Assembly (NCBI RefSeq): GCF_051020955.1
Contig: NC_135019.1
Coordinates: 24,247,375 to 24,311,374, forward strand
Reading direction: 5' to 3'
Source: Megalopta genalis
Taxonomy: Eukaryota; Arthropoda; Insecta; Hymenoptera; Halictidae
DNA: 64,000 nt
Made by a program: the position numbers and the translations under genes. Below are positions 38,697 to 50,202 of the stretch, in pieces. The notes beneath the pieces were generated by a model. It saw only the letters and a program-made list of their open reading frames with translations. It was not told where the DNA came from and ran no database searches. Numbering within the stretch: position 1 is the first letter of the stretch; each line of letters begins with the position of its first letter.

Positions 38697-38993
38697 GGGT
38701 ATATCGAAAATGTGGTAAACCTCTTGAATTCGATTCCTCAGATGGTTTGAAGTGATTTTTTCCTTAGCCAAAATGTTCATCGCAGCTTTGTTAACGAGTT
38801 ATTAATGAAGAACACGGACCAATCAGAGAGCGAGTATCCGTAGCGCTTTCCCAACAATCGTATTCGCTCTCCGATTGGTCCACGTTTTTTCTTTAGAACA
38901 AGTTAACAGGACAATGGAGAACATTTTCGCTAAGGAAAAAGTTACTTCGAATCACCTAAGGAATCGCCTGTGTTGGAAGCTTCACAATATTTT
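38697..38993. mobile_element. Inverted-repeat MITE, family A, copy 3
   Basis: The arms match the family: ATTCCTCAGATGGTTTGAAG and TTTTTCCTTAGCCAAAATG on the left, ATTTTCGCTAAGGAAAAAGT and CACCTAAGGAAT on the right. It keeps the full internal palindrome: GGACCAATCAGAGAGCGA pairs with TCGCTCTCCGATTGGTCC, with a short loop. This shows that the complete element is close to one continuous hairpin. Confidence 0.85.
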
Positions 38994-38999
38994 TAGATC

Positions 39000-41290
39000 T
39001 TGTTCTAAGCTCGATTTTCCTCTCAGTTAACTTGTACGCAGTAAAACCTCGAGTATCCGGTATTACAGTAAGTTAATCAACTAAGCTGGTCTTTTACGTA
39101 ACGAGGTTTTCGGTTCTTTGAATTGTACTTTATAGTTGCGGGTTTTAAAGGTCTAAAAATTCTAAAGTACCTATTGTACACGATTTAATGTAAAAATGAC
39201 ACTTTAACCAGATGTTTTAAATCTTTTTACAATAAAAATAAAGATTCAAAACATTGTGCCGATAAGATTGTACCAGACACTGACACACTTGTGGTTTCAA
39301 GTATCAATAATTTAAAAACTGCAAATTTTTAATAACCTCGTTGTTGCAAGAAATGGATGAAGTTATTAATATTATTCATGGCACGTGTGAATAGTGCAAT
39401 TTCTTTTATTGCATTACTGCCTGAAAAATATTAATAGAGAGCATCATTTTAAAGTATGATTGCAACATTGTAATACTAATTTTCTTAGAGTAGAATTTCT
39501 GTGATAGCTGAAACTATGAACGGTTTTGGAAACTTGTTGACACATAAACTATACAGCATATTATGATCAGAATTGTGTTTATTATGTTCTAAATTCAATA
39601 TAGTTTTCAACGCGATCAATTAGATCGCGAACATTCGTGCATTTAACAGGAAGGCGAGTGTAAAAAGTACAATGTGATATAAAAAGAATTAATTACCGTA
39701 TCGATTTTACTGTACCTTCGACGCATTAAATTAGCTCACAGAGGAAATAAATGCTTCTTTGTAAATTACGCCAACGTAATTTTCTTTTGCATATGTTAGC
39801 TTCCACTGGCGAGATGCCAAGTCTGGTAATCTCCAAGTATAATCATGAGTATAATGCGCACAATTTTCACTCATTCTACCTCGCCATAACGGAAGTGTAT
39901 ACGTATTATATTCCTCCACGAAAAAGTGCGGCATTCTCGATAATGGACAAACATATGTACAATTGCGAGAGGCGTGCATTACCCGCTTTTGGAAACAACG
40001 CATCTAGATATTGCGCATTTCTGTTTGTTCCTTGTTTTTATTCGAGGCTCAAGTTACGCTAATGACTGTTTTTTCGAAATGTAGTCCTCTGCCTTAAAAT
40101 TCTACGGTATGTTCAAGAAAATCTAACAGATGGTTTCATAACACGAAAGATGAATATGCACAGTGGCTAATCTTCTGCAACAAAACATAACCAATACGTT
40201 GCTATAAGCCGCGCGAGGTAAGAAATACATAATTATTATTCATTACTAAATTGGGGATCTCTATGCAAAATGCAAAATTTGTGCGTTAGTTGCAAAAGAC
40301 CGGGAATCCATAAACCTTATTCCTGCCATGAACGATTTTAACAAGTTTTGAATAATGAACTGCAAAGTTTCTTTAACAGCGTTAGAAGACGTTTTGCATT
40401 TGAACGTTCATTATTAAACCGCAAACTTTTCATGCAAAACAAAAATCTTGTAAATTGAAGAAACAGAAATTATATAAAAATATTACCTCTTTTAATAATT
40501 AAAAAACGAAATCAATTTTCTAGTTTCTCTAGCTTTCTTATTTTACAATTTTACAAACATTAAAAACTCTTTCGCGGGAAATGCTTGAATTACATTATTG
40601 TTGCAAGTGTTAAAATAAACAGTTTACAAAATCTAAGTAAATTGGATCGTCTCACTTTTATGAGACACTGCACACCAATCACTATTGCCAGTCGGTAAGT
40701 TTAGTGTTCATACGCAAAAAGTACTTGCGCAGTTTTGTGCTTCGCCTATTTATTTCTGCCATAATTACATAAAAATCCATTTATTACGTTATTAAATAGT
40801 GATGACTAAACAACAGCAATTCTAAATTCTTTAAGTGCTCCTACTGTTTTACATTTGATCTACTCATTTTTGCAGTAAATGCATAAACTCCGCACTTCAC
40901 ATTTAGAAACAAGGGATGTTACTGCTTTCTAACATGTGTATTGTTTATTGACCAAATTTATGGTTAAGATAATTTAGTGTCAATTCTATTAATTGTATCA
41001 TTTATTTCACTTGTCTATTGAACATTTTGGCACGTATATAAGATATAACGCTCCAAGATATAAGTCAAAATCTTCGGAAATGTGACTTACAACACTATGA
41101 TTCTAAGCTACTCATACCTTCGCCGTTCGCGATACATTAATTTTAGGCGATAAATAATCCAATGATTCGTGCAACATGAGAATGAAAGCAAACATCGTTC
41201 GTTCAAAATGTGTCGTTCGAAAATACATATTGGATGAAATTCAAAGGTGTTCTTAGTGGTTGGAACTCGACCACGGATTTCTGGCTGTTT
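39000..41290. other. AT-rich sequence; possible isolated transposon end
   Basis: AGTAAAACCTCGAGTATCCG at about 39041 resembles the ends of pogo/Tigger-type elements, but I see no convincing partner. Frames 39731-40062 mirror each other on both strands. Nothing else was recognised. Confidence 0.3.
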
Positions 41291-41299
41291 CATCCCCAC

Positions 41300-42200
41300 A
41301 GAATAGACTAGTCCATGGCTTTCTCGTTCGCAATGGCCAAGGAAATAAATGATTTCGGCTCCTTAGGCGCATCGTGACTCGTTGAAATTTAATCGCGACT
41401 CATAGCGTTGGAATAACTCCGCGGTTTCCGAGCCAACTGCGAGATCGAAGCGAGGAAAATGCAAAGCACGCCGAAACTAAGCACTACGCTTTTACACTGA
41501 AAATAATTCCGCAAAACTGCGCCCGGGATATCGCGCTAATTACTTTCGCATGCAGATCCGCGCGCTCGCGTCTCACGCCTATTTCCCGTGGCTGGATAGC
41601 TTAACGGGTTGTTTTCGGTAATAAATAAAGAAGCTGTTTAAAATGCAAATTAAACAGCCGAGGAAGTCGAAAATCGATATGTTTAATAACGGAGAAACTC
41701 GCCGCGAGATCAATACTCGTTCGCGTGTGCGTTAACGAGTGTCTGTGCGTGTTCGCCTGCGTACGTGTGCGCGGGTGATCGCGTTTGTGTGCGTGGTGTT
41801 CGCGTTTGTGTGCACGCTTTCGTACCTTCGCGACGCACAGGCCACGTACTACGCCCGGCCGCATCCGATGAAATATATCAAACAATGTAAAATATGCAAA
41901 ATGGGCGACTTACAAATTCATAATTCACTGGAGGGCCAACACTGCGCCGACGCAATGCAATCTCCACCGGCTTAATGAAACCGACTCCATTTTCCCGGAT
42001 AATACTGTTGAAACACTTTTTACCCCCAAGCCCTCGGCCGCCCCGTGTAAACTCTCTTGTCGGATTTTTGTATAAATATTCATCGATATTCCCGCGATCG
42101 AGTGAACAAAAACAAACGAAGATATAAGGTGTTTATGAAAGTTCACCGGCGGAAACGAGAACTTTCCGACTTCGTTCTTTTTTTTCGACATTTTATAGGA
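41300..42200. other. GC-richer block with alternating GT/GC tract
   Basis: CpG-rich sequence. 41719-41817 is dominated by GTGTGCGC-type alternating purine-pyrimidine sequence and contains two copies of TCGCGTTTGTGTGC about 21 bp apart. Such tracts can adopt Z-DNA. Frames 41601-41885 reverse and 41739-41975 forward are by-products of this tract. A small hairpin GCTGTTTA/TAAACAGC lies at about 41631-41658. Confidence 0.5.
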
Positions 42201-42204
42201 CTCG

Positions 42205-44110
42205 GCAAGTAGTTATGGAGATTAGAGCTGAATGAAACTCGGATCTCCTTTGCAAATGAGGTTTCCACGGCGTTTCTATGCCGACGGAAACAAATATACA
42301 ATTTACGCAAACATCTCGGAACATCTCGCGGCAGTCTTCAAGAAAACGTTTATTCTGAGCATTAACGACGCTTTTATTACGAAAGTTCTCCGACCGATCA
42401 AATATTCTTCTGAAATCAATCTATATACGATTTCTACACGAACACTTCTTGTATTCTGAACATTTTTTCGAATGCTTGTTTTGTGTATTTTCTCTCATAT
42501 TGCGAATGCACTCTCACGAAATTATTCGGATCATGTCGAGGTAAAATTCCATGCATTTCATCTGATTAGAGTGCAGATTTTATGTATTTATGCCAAAAGT
42601 GAAACCCGTAACAATGAAAACATCAGGACTGTTTAAGTAAATTAGTTTCGCCGAGTTGTCAAATATCCTGCGCTCGCATATTGCACATTTTTAATAATTC
42701 TTTTCAAATTAGCGTAAGTGCAACCTCTGTCCCTTCTACTTGCTCCGATAAATTAACCGCTTAGCCGTGGACCGACGTGTATACACATCATATGAAAATG
42801 GCAATTTTATATCTCACAACAAAAATACTTCTTCTACGATTTAGGTTAAAATACTCTTATATATATGAAACATATTCATAAATTTAACACATTTTAGAGT
42901 AATTCTAGAACAACTTGCCGGAAGAAACTGCACTTAGTGTGATCGATAAAATGCGTACAAAATTGATTTTAAAAATAGGTCGACCCACCTAAGTGAATAA
43001 AAGTATGATCAATTGTAGACGTTTATAAACAACCAAATATAAATTAATAAGCCAATATAAATAAATCTAATATACACATAAATATAAATAAATGTAAATT
43101 TTCTAATAAATGGTTCGACTTCTTGCAGACTCGTGTGTATTATAGCCTTTAACTTGTATGCATTTGTGTTGCATTCGTTGCAACAACTCGTTAAAGTGAT
43201 TAAAGGAAACATTTTTATACAGCTCGAACTTTTAACAAAAGCTTTAGAAAATTGTTGTTTTGCAAAGATGTCTAGTTATATATGCTCATAAACGTAGTAG
43301 TATATCAATAATGTTGTATATCAAAAGATTTCAGTGTAATCAATTAAGTTGAATTCGAAACAGTACCTGACTAAAAATGTCAGTTTCTCTCGATCGCGAT
43401 CGGGAACGTGTGTATCTTTGTTTCTGCTTGTTTAACATGTATCACCTAAAAGAGTCTACAAGATTGTACTATACTCCGCTAATTAATCATCGTCCAAGAA
43501 CACGCCTTTGTGCGGGCTTTATAAACCGGCGATATTGAATATAGTCGCCGATGAAGCAACCAATGCAACGAATAATTGGGTGCCACTGAGAATCAATTAG
43601 AATAACTCCGAGTGGTTCGAATCCAGAATTAATCGGCCTCTAAAGTCACTTTGTCTACCCGCTTAATTACAGTTTCATTTTATTCGCGCCATAATAATAA
43701 CTCATCTTAAATCCTCAGAAGTAAGCGGCGCATTTAATTATTAATATTCTCTATACCTGTTTGCCGAGCTGCTTTGCTCGGGCATTTCCGGCAGAGTCTC
43801 TTTGAAAAACTGTTGGATTGCCGCAGCTAATTGGTTATTTTTGCAGACGCATACATTATAAATACTCCCGCTTTATTCATAGAACGATATATTGATTTTT
43901 AATGAAACGTTAATAAAATAGCATTTATCCTCCGTCTGGCAATTACGGATCCCCGAAATTCGTGAGGCTTCAAATATTGATCATTTCCTGTCCGATTCGC
44001 AGACTGAGAATGACAGCAACTCTTCTTTCGGTCGCATTTAATTATTAAATTCAATCTAAGTTCGTAATCCCTCTTTTCAAAACATAGTCTGGAATTTCTC
44101 AATTATTATT
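42205..44110. other. AT-rich sequence, no gene recognised
   Basis: A reverse-strand copy of the GCATAAAAATCC motif lies at about 42565-42600. 43010-43100 is AATATAAATAAA-type low complexity. Otherwise nothing was seen. Confidence 0.4.
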
Positions 44111-44165
44111 CACCTGAAACAGGTATAAGGACCAAAAGGGTGTTACAACTGCCACAGATATATCG

Positions 44166-44376
44166 GTCCTAAGCAGTGCTTGTCAGAAAAAGTCACCATA
44201 TAAGGCGACGCACAGCGGCGTGGAGCGTCTACCGGGCGACTATTATAATTCTGAACTACAATCGGGCAGAGGCTCTGCGTCGCGTGTCCATCGTAGTTCA
44301 GAATTACAATGTTCACCCAGTAGACGCACCAGCAGCGTCGCTTTGCGTAGTGACTTTTCCTGAGTGCACTGGTCCA
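44166..44376. mobile_element. Fold-back element, about 210 bp
   Basis: The left arm (about 44166-44262: GTCAGAAAAAGTCAC, GGCGACGCACAGC, GCGTCTACCGGG, ATTCTGAACTAC) and right arm (about 44280-44376: GTAGTTCAGAATTAC, CAGTAGACGC, GCAGCGTCGC, GTGACTTTTCCTGA) are imperfect inverses around a short GC-rich loop. Downstream, about 44500, GGTGGACCACCCCGTATA may be the outer end of a larger element. Confidence 0.8.
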
Positions 44377-44379
44377 GAA

Positions 44380-45360
44380 TCATATCGGCTTCATATAACC
44401 TCGAAAAAAACTACTTTTTTCATCGTATGCGTCTCTCGATATCAGTCAAATTCGATATGAAACGTTTTTTGTAGCACCACTATTGAAGAAGATATTTAGG
44501 TGGACCACCCCGTATAAAACGCAAAAATCAAAAACGAAGATGTGAAATTGTTATAAAAATCGATGACAGTTCTGAAGCCTATGTGTGAGACCATAAAATA
44601 ACAGTTATAAGACTCATATAATTTTGATCAGCAAGAACCGAAACCGAAATCGAAACCGCTATAACTCAGGACCGACATACTTGTAGCAGTTATGACATCT
44701 TTATGATCATTATAACTGTTTCAAAAGCCAAAACCTATATCATAACTGTTTTCAATCCCTGCATTAAGATAGAGAGACTTTAAATGTTAGCAAAGTTGAC
44801 AGGTTAATCTTTCTTATAAAAAGTGGACAAATCGAATAGAAAATGTCATCTACAAGTTAATGAAACGGTTCAGATAAGAAATCATTTGTTATCAAACTCT
44901 GGTCTTTAGCAATCGACATACGAAGATTGTATCTCGCACAGAAATAAGCAGTCGAATAATGATAATTTTGCTTCCAATTAACCTCGAATAACATCCAAGT
45001 ATATATTAATCGCAACTTTCGTTTCGGATCGATTTGTCGCTCCAAATTAAAATCCCGATTTTAATTAGCCATTCCGGAGCGGCGGAAAATTAATGGCGAC
45101 TAGCATTGCTAAATAATTCTCATTATTTCTTTATAGCGCGTTAACAATGGGCAGATAATTGAAAGAGGCAAACAGAGAAAATGTTGAATCCTCGGTGAAG
45201 CCAAGAAATAGCCGCGTGAAAAATAACCACCGGGAGAAATCCGAGAAAGTTGAAGCATCGTCGGTAGGTACTGTTATCGGTTCTACGATCACAATTATAT
45301 CCCGGGTCAATTACTCGGCTCTCTGATTGTCGACGGTACGATATGTCATATTTTTCATTT
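44380..45360. other. No gene recognised
   Basis: AT-rich to mixed sequence. Short frames carry no domains. Confidence 0.4.
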
Positions 45361-45361
45361 T

Positions 45362-46030
45362 TTAACTGTAATTGCCTCTCGCTTGAAACAGTGAACTTTC
45401 TTCACATTATTCCATTAATTATCCCGCTACTTATGGACTGCTTTTGAAAACAGCATACGGTGAAGTTGAAAAATGGACGTGAACGGATCACGAAAATGTC
45501 TAAACTATTAGAGATGGAAGAAAACTATGAGAGTTCATAATATAGAAGTTATTTCAATAATACCTGATTTTTATTTATATTATTTCGAAATGAGAAATGT
45601 TCAGGAAATATGTCTGTCATGGAAATAAAAATAATGAGACATTCTGAGTCTACATTGGTCAATGTTTAAATATCCCGATATTTCAAAAGAAAAATAAATT
45701 CTAACTGTAATCGGCTCATGTTTGAAACACTGAATTTTCTGTAGATTGTTCAATTAATTATCGCGCTACAAATGAAAACACTACACGATAGAATTGATAA
45801 TTCAACATGGACGGATCTCGAAAATGTTTAAAATATTGGAGGAGTAAAAATACTGTAAAAGTCGAATACTACAGAACTCATTTTAATAAAACGATATTTG
45901 ATTTTATCTATATCATTTCAAAATAAAAAATATTCAGAAAAGTAAGTAAATAAAAATAATGAAATACTTCGATTTTATATTGATCAATATCTAATATCCT
46001 AATATTTTGAAAAGGAAATTTTATCTGTAC
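45362..46030 (+). repeat. Diverged tandem duplication, unit about 339 bp
   Basis: Copy 1 (45362-45700) and copy 2 (45701-about 46030) share, in the same order, TAACTGTAAT, then TTGAAACA, then CAATTAATTATC(C/G)CGCTAC, then TGGACG, CGGATC, CGAAAATGT(C/T)TAAA, then TATT(A/T)ATATCATTTC-like and AAATAAAAATAATGA blocks. This supports an old direct duplication. Confidence 0.75.
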
Positions 46031-46368
46031 ATTTTGTACATTGATTAACCGATATTATGAATGACGAGTTATGTCGCTTCGAATTCATATGAATTCTTCA
46101 ACATTAGTCTTAATACACGCCGTAGATACATTTAATTCCGCATACGGATATGACGCAAGAACCAGCGAAACGTCTCATTTTCCAGGTCTATTATCCATAT
46201 AATAAGAGATACGTATTTTTAGTAACCGTGGGGCTACATTTTCAGAGACGGCAAGAAGAGCGATAATTGTCTTTCTCAATGAACCGAGAGTGAATTTTTA
46301 TGAACTGGACGCCTCATTATCCGTGAATCCTGGTCTCACACGACGTCTCGACTACGTTCGCTAAAAAA

Positions 46369-46746
46369 TTAATTGTGCCTTTCCTCAACTTTAATGGCTC
46401 GGACAATCTGTTCCCGTTTGAACAGCTGGTCATTCGTGATAACGGGCAAAGCCTTAGAACGTACAAGACTTTTTAAGTCGTTCGGGCAACTTCCAATAGA
46501 TCGACTACCGAACTGTTTGGCTGAACTTTTCAAGGCAACGAGAGGAGCCCCGGAAGAAAGGAGTTGAAGCTGCAAAAGATCCGATTCCGAGATGGTCCCG
46601 AGACGAGTCCACCGCTGATAAAGACGTATATTTTTGTGCATTATGAACGGTTCATTGAAATCCCAGCGACAATATGCAACACGGATCACTGATCCAATTG
46701 GTCCGGTTAATTCTATTATAAAACGCATCTTCGTTTGCTCGTCCAT
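46369..46746 (-). other. Unrecognised 125-codon open frame
   Basis: The translation is of mixed composition without low-complexity bias, signal peptide or domain that I can name. It is opposed by a 64-codon frame on the forward strand. A Kozak-like context or splice signals are not clear. It could be chance in a moderately GC-richer patch. No function is suggested. Confidence 0.15.
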
Positions 46747-47072
46747 TTGTTCAATGAGAACACTGGTTTTACCGAAGTATTCGAACTACCGATAAGGTAA
46801 ATTGTCTAGTGACCAGACTTACCCAATGATTAGACATCCAACTTACATTTTCATTAATATTGAGGTTTATATTAACAATTAGATTATTGGTCAAACTGAA
46901 TAATGTTTTCCAAACATTTCTTTTTTACAGGAAAACAAATGGTGTCTGTGAACGTAGAATATATCATACAGCAAAAAATGTGGGAGTAGTTCAAACTACA
47001 GAGTAGTTAAAAAATCGTGTATCTAATGTATGTCTTTAATAATTCTGTTAAGAAGATTTGCTTACTTCTTAA

Positions 47073-47323
47073 GCATACGTAAGCATTTTGTTACACAAAA
47101 TCGGGAAATGATCCTAAAGTCATTTCAAGTAACTTTTTCCTTAGCACAAATGCAATTCGCGGCTTTGTTTACGAGTTATCAACGTAAAACAGTGACCAAT
47201 GAGAGGCGAGCCCGGCTGGCGAGAAGCAACCGAGCCAATGAGCAGGCTTCGTCCGTTCGTTGACTCTGCCACCTTGCACCGCTCATTTTCCGATTTTGAG
47301 TAACTTTTGGAATACCCTGTATA
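47073..47323. mobile_element. Inverted-repeat MITE, family A, copy 4
   Basis: The left arm carries TCATTTCAAGTAACTTTTTC, AAATGCAATTCGCGGC, TTTGTTTACGAGTTATCAAC and CAGTGACCAATGAGAGGCG. The right arm lacks most of the inner inverse, but the outer ends still pair: ACAAAATCGGGAAATGA (left) with TCATTTTCCGATTTTGAG (right), ending at ATACCCTGTATA. It is therefore a copy with the inner right arm replaced or diverged. The frame 47030-47263 crosses it and is not a gene. Confidence 0.8.
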
Positions 47324-47329
47324 ATTTAT

Positions 47330-48590
47330 TTTTATTTTACATGTTTACAACAATTGATTAAATCGTTAAATGTTATCAAATTATGATATATTTTCTTCTT
47401 GTTTTTCTTTTTCTTTTCTCTATATTTTCTTCTTCATATAATTTAATAATTAATATGGTCCGCACAAAATGGTCCCATCTAATTTTCCGTATTTGTTGCA
47501 TTAATATAACGTTATTTATTGCATTTCGTACAGTTATACACCGAATTAGAGAAACTTGTTAAATATTTATCTTAGATGAATTTCTTCTTAGAAGAAATAA
47601 ACCTATCCACATATAAATGTAACTCTTACTAATCTAATAAGTGACTTACGTATAACCAAAGTTATATAGATGTCGATTTATTTTCGTATGCTTCATGGCG
47701 ATCAGTACGATCAGTTTATTATTAGTTCTTATTTTAATCCTAACGTGATCATTTATTCACAGACTGTCCCAATTCCTGAAACCTTGATGTTTATTAAGAC
47801 TGTCAGGTTTCTAATATTGCAAATTTGATATCTTCTACTCGACTGCTTCCAGGAATGGCAAATCGTGATTCCGTGGTTAATATAGATCAACTGTTAATAT
47901 CTCCAGGATTTTCAAAGTTTTTGATCAGATTGAAATACAGTTATAAGTCTTTTCTTGGAAAACTATGTCTGCTTCTAATCGTGGAAGCACGCAAAATAAG
48001 TTACATTGGTGGGAGGTGCAAATGTCCACTATAATCTTGTCTGTTTTTAATTTGTTCATTTTGGACGTCTAGAAAAATGAGTATACAAATCACAAATTTA
48101 TGTCTAAATGAATTAAGTTTGCTTATAAATCCATTTTTAATGTTTGATAGAAGAATAGTAAAATAATCAAGAGATTTCTTCTTTATAGTCACGATATGTC
48201 ATATTTATTTTAATATCCTAACGGAATACGATTGAACTCCTTGTAGTACCTTGGCAAGTTTACTCGTGATAGAGTTTTCTATTAATAAACAATTAAGTAT
48301 GAATGCTATTTAACCATGCTATGCAACCATATTATAACATAAATTACTTTCGAACGATAAATGAAGAATCGTGTTGCTCACATATCAGTAACGCCGACAG
48401 CGCTCGTATAAACCTTTCGCACTCGAGTGGCGATTCTGAGTATCTATTAAAACCTGCTGGACCACTTCAAAATAATTTTGTCGTCATCAAAGTTGATATT
48501 TCAAAAACTGTAAAAAATGCAAACATTGTATTACCCAGTTTCTACTCAATTTCATACGAATAAAATGCAATAAATCATATTGAATTGAAA
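47330..48590. other. AT-rich sequence, no feature seen
   Basis: Short frames at 47825-48034, 48001-48192 and 48303-48563 have no recognisable features. Confidence 0.4.
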
Positions 48591-48593
48591 TAC

Positions 48594-49120
48594 AGTAGGT
48601 CATGAAGAACATTTTTATTTTACATAAAGTTCCGCAATCTAATAATAACAAACCATCGTCAACGACACATGAACAGAGTGAAAATTACATTAACAATTCA
48701 AAGACTTAGGATAATGCTTTGGGTAACGTTTGTTGATAAAAGGCTTATTATCTTGGATAACGTTTGGTAGTAAAAGTCAGCAGTCGATGAAGTCAATAAA
48801 ATGGGTTCGGGTGTAAAGGGTTGACACAATTAAAAAAAGAGATACATTTTTGTCTAACTTGTGTTTTATAAAATTGTTGAGGATAATTTGTATTTCGCAC
48901 AAAGAGTCTGAGAGTCTAATAATAACAAACAGTCATCACCAAGGACATGGATAGATGAAAAAATACCTTAACAATTGAAACGCTTAGTTTAATCCTTGTC
49001 ACTCCAACCGGCAGTAATGCTGCCAAGCTTAAGCCATCGTTCTACTCCATAAAATTCTTAGAGTGATCAGGGTTAATACTTTGATACTAGAAGTCAACAA
49101 CAACTGAAGTCAGAAAAAAC
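48594..49120 (+). repeat. Diverged tandem duplication, offset about 280 bp
   Basis: Copy 1 (about 48594-48835) and copy 2 (about 48875-49120) share TCTAATAATAACAAAC, then CATC(G/A), then GACA(C/T)ATG, TTAACAATT(C/G)AAA, GACTTAG or CGCTTAG, and later A(A/G)AAGTCA(G/A)CA, then GAAGTCA. Each copy begins with the dispersed GCATAAAAATCC-type motif described under findings. Confidence 0.65.
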
Positions 49121-49124
49121 ATCT

Positions 49125-49860
49125 TCGATTTAGAGTTCAAATAGCTTCGAGTTAACCAGTGAATTTTGCTCGCGTCGCGTAAATCGAAGTAACGGATGCT
49201 GTCCCGATATAATACACACATATATAGTAACAAGCTCGAAAATTGCTTGGGTTCTTTGACCGTTCGTTATTGCGTTGCGGGAGCTGCGCAACCCGCGTCG
49301 CAGAAATAGCTCATCGTGATCCGGCATAGCGAGCGCGAACTTTTTGCCGTTCGGTTATATGCTCTGACTCCTAAGTGTCCGCGGTCGTTTGTTAGAGAGG
49401 CGGATTTCGCACTCAACGACGAGCTCCCCCGCGGTGGCATAAATGTTGCAAGATGCTCGAGCGTTCATGGTGCACAGTGTCGCGGAATAATGGCCTGCAG
49501 AAACCGTAACGGGGCTAGCTACCCGGTCGTGTAACGTATGTGTATGTGCACGGTGATATCGTGTAACTCGAATAGGAAAAATGCTATTCCCGCCAGGACA
49601 TGGAAAACACGTCGAGACATTTCCGAAGGAACACGCCGCTCCTCCTATTGCCATAATCAAGCCGGCGCGGCACGGCATGGCGACGTTCTTGTTCCGAAAC
49701 GAAAACCTGTTCCGCAGTTTTGACAATGCTGGACAGTTTCTTATTAACCATTTGAACTTGGAGAATTCTCTCGGATCGCCTACTAGTAACTCGACATACA
49801 CAAATAAACGAACAATGATCAGATTTTAGATGATTTAGTTTACTGCACAATGAGTAGACT
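49125..49860. other. GC-richer block, no recognised gene
   Basis: CpG-rich sequence with frames on both strands (49355-49801 reverse 148 codons, 49584-50054 reverse 156 codons, and forward frames 49316-49829). Two long frames overlap on one strand and others on the opposite strand, and none has a domain. The composition explains them. A promoter or regulatory island is possible. Confidence 0.35.
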
Positions 49861-50202
49861 GCGGAATGTATGCATTTATGACAAAAAAGTGAAAATATTA
49901 AGTACAGAACAGTAAAAACATTTAAAGAATTTGGAAATCTAGGTACCTTTTTTATCTTGCAATTGATGCAAACAATTTTTATTTCGCATAAAAATCCGTA
50001 CTCTAAAAATGAGTAACAAATTTGTACGAAAACTACAATTGGTTGCAATAACATAACAAGAATTTAAAAAATGATGTTTTTAGACCTTCTTATGTGAGCT
50101 TGTAATGCAAATTTATATATTATGTATTGTTGCATAAATTTTCACTGTCTAATAAATTAATCCGTCTAACATTTCGAAAATATTGAAGACGTTTGGTCCA
50201 AT

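Noticed and set aside
39041..39060. pogo-like transposon end
   Set aside because: Only one end is visible and the match is short.
43540..43640. Possible tRNA because of GTGGTTCGAATCC
   Set aside because: The B-box-like word is present, but I see no A box or cloverleaf stems upstream.
49355..50054. Reverse-strand frames of 148 and 156 codons
   Set aside because: They overlap each other in different frames and are opposed by forward frames in a GC-rich block. No domain or start signal was seen.
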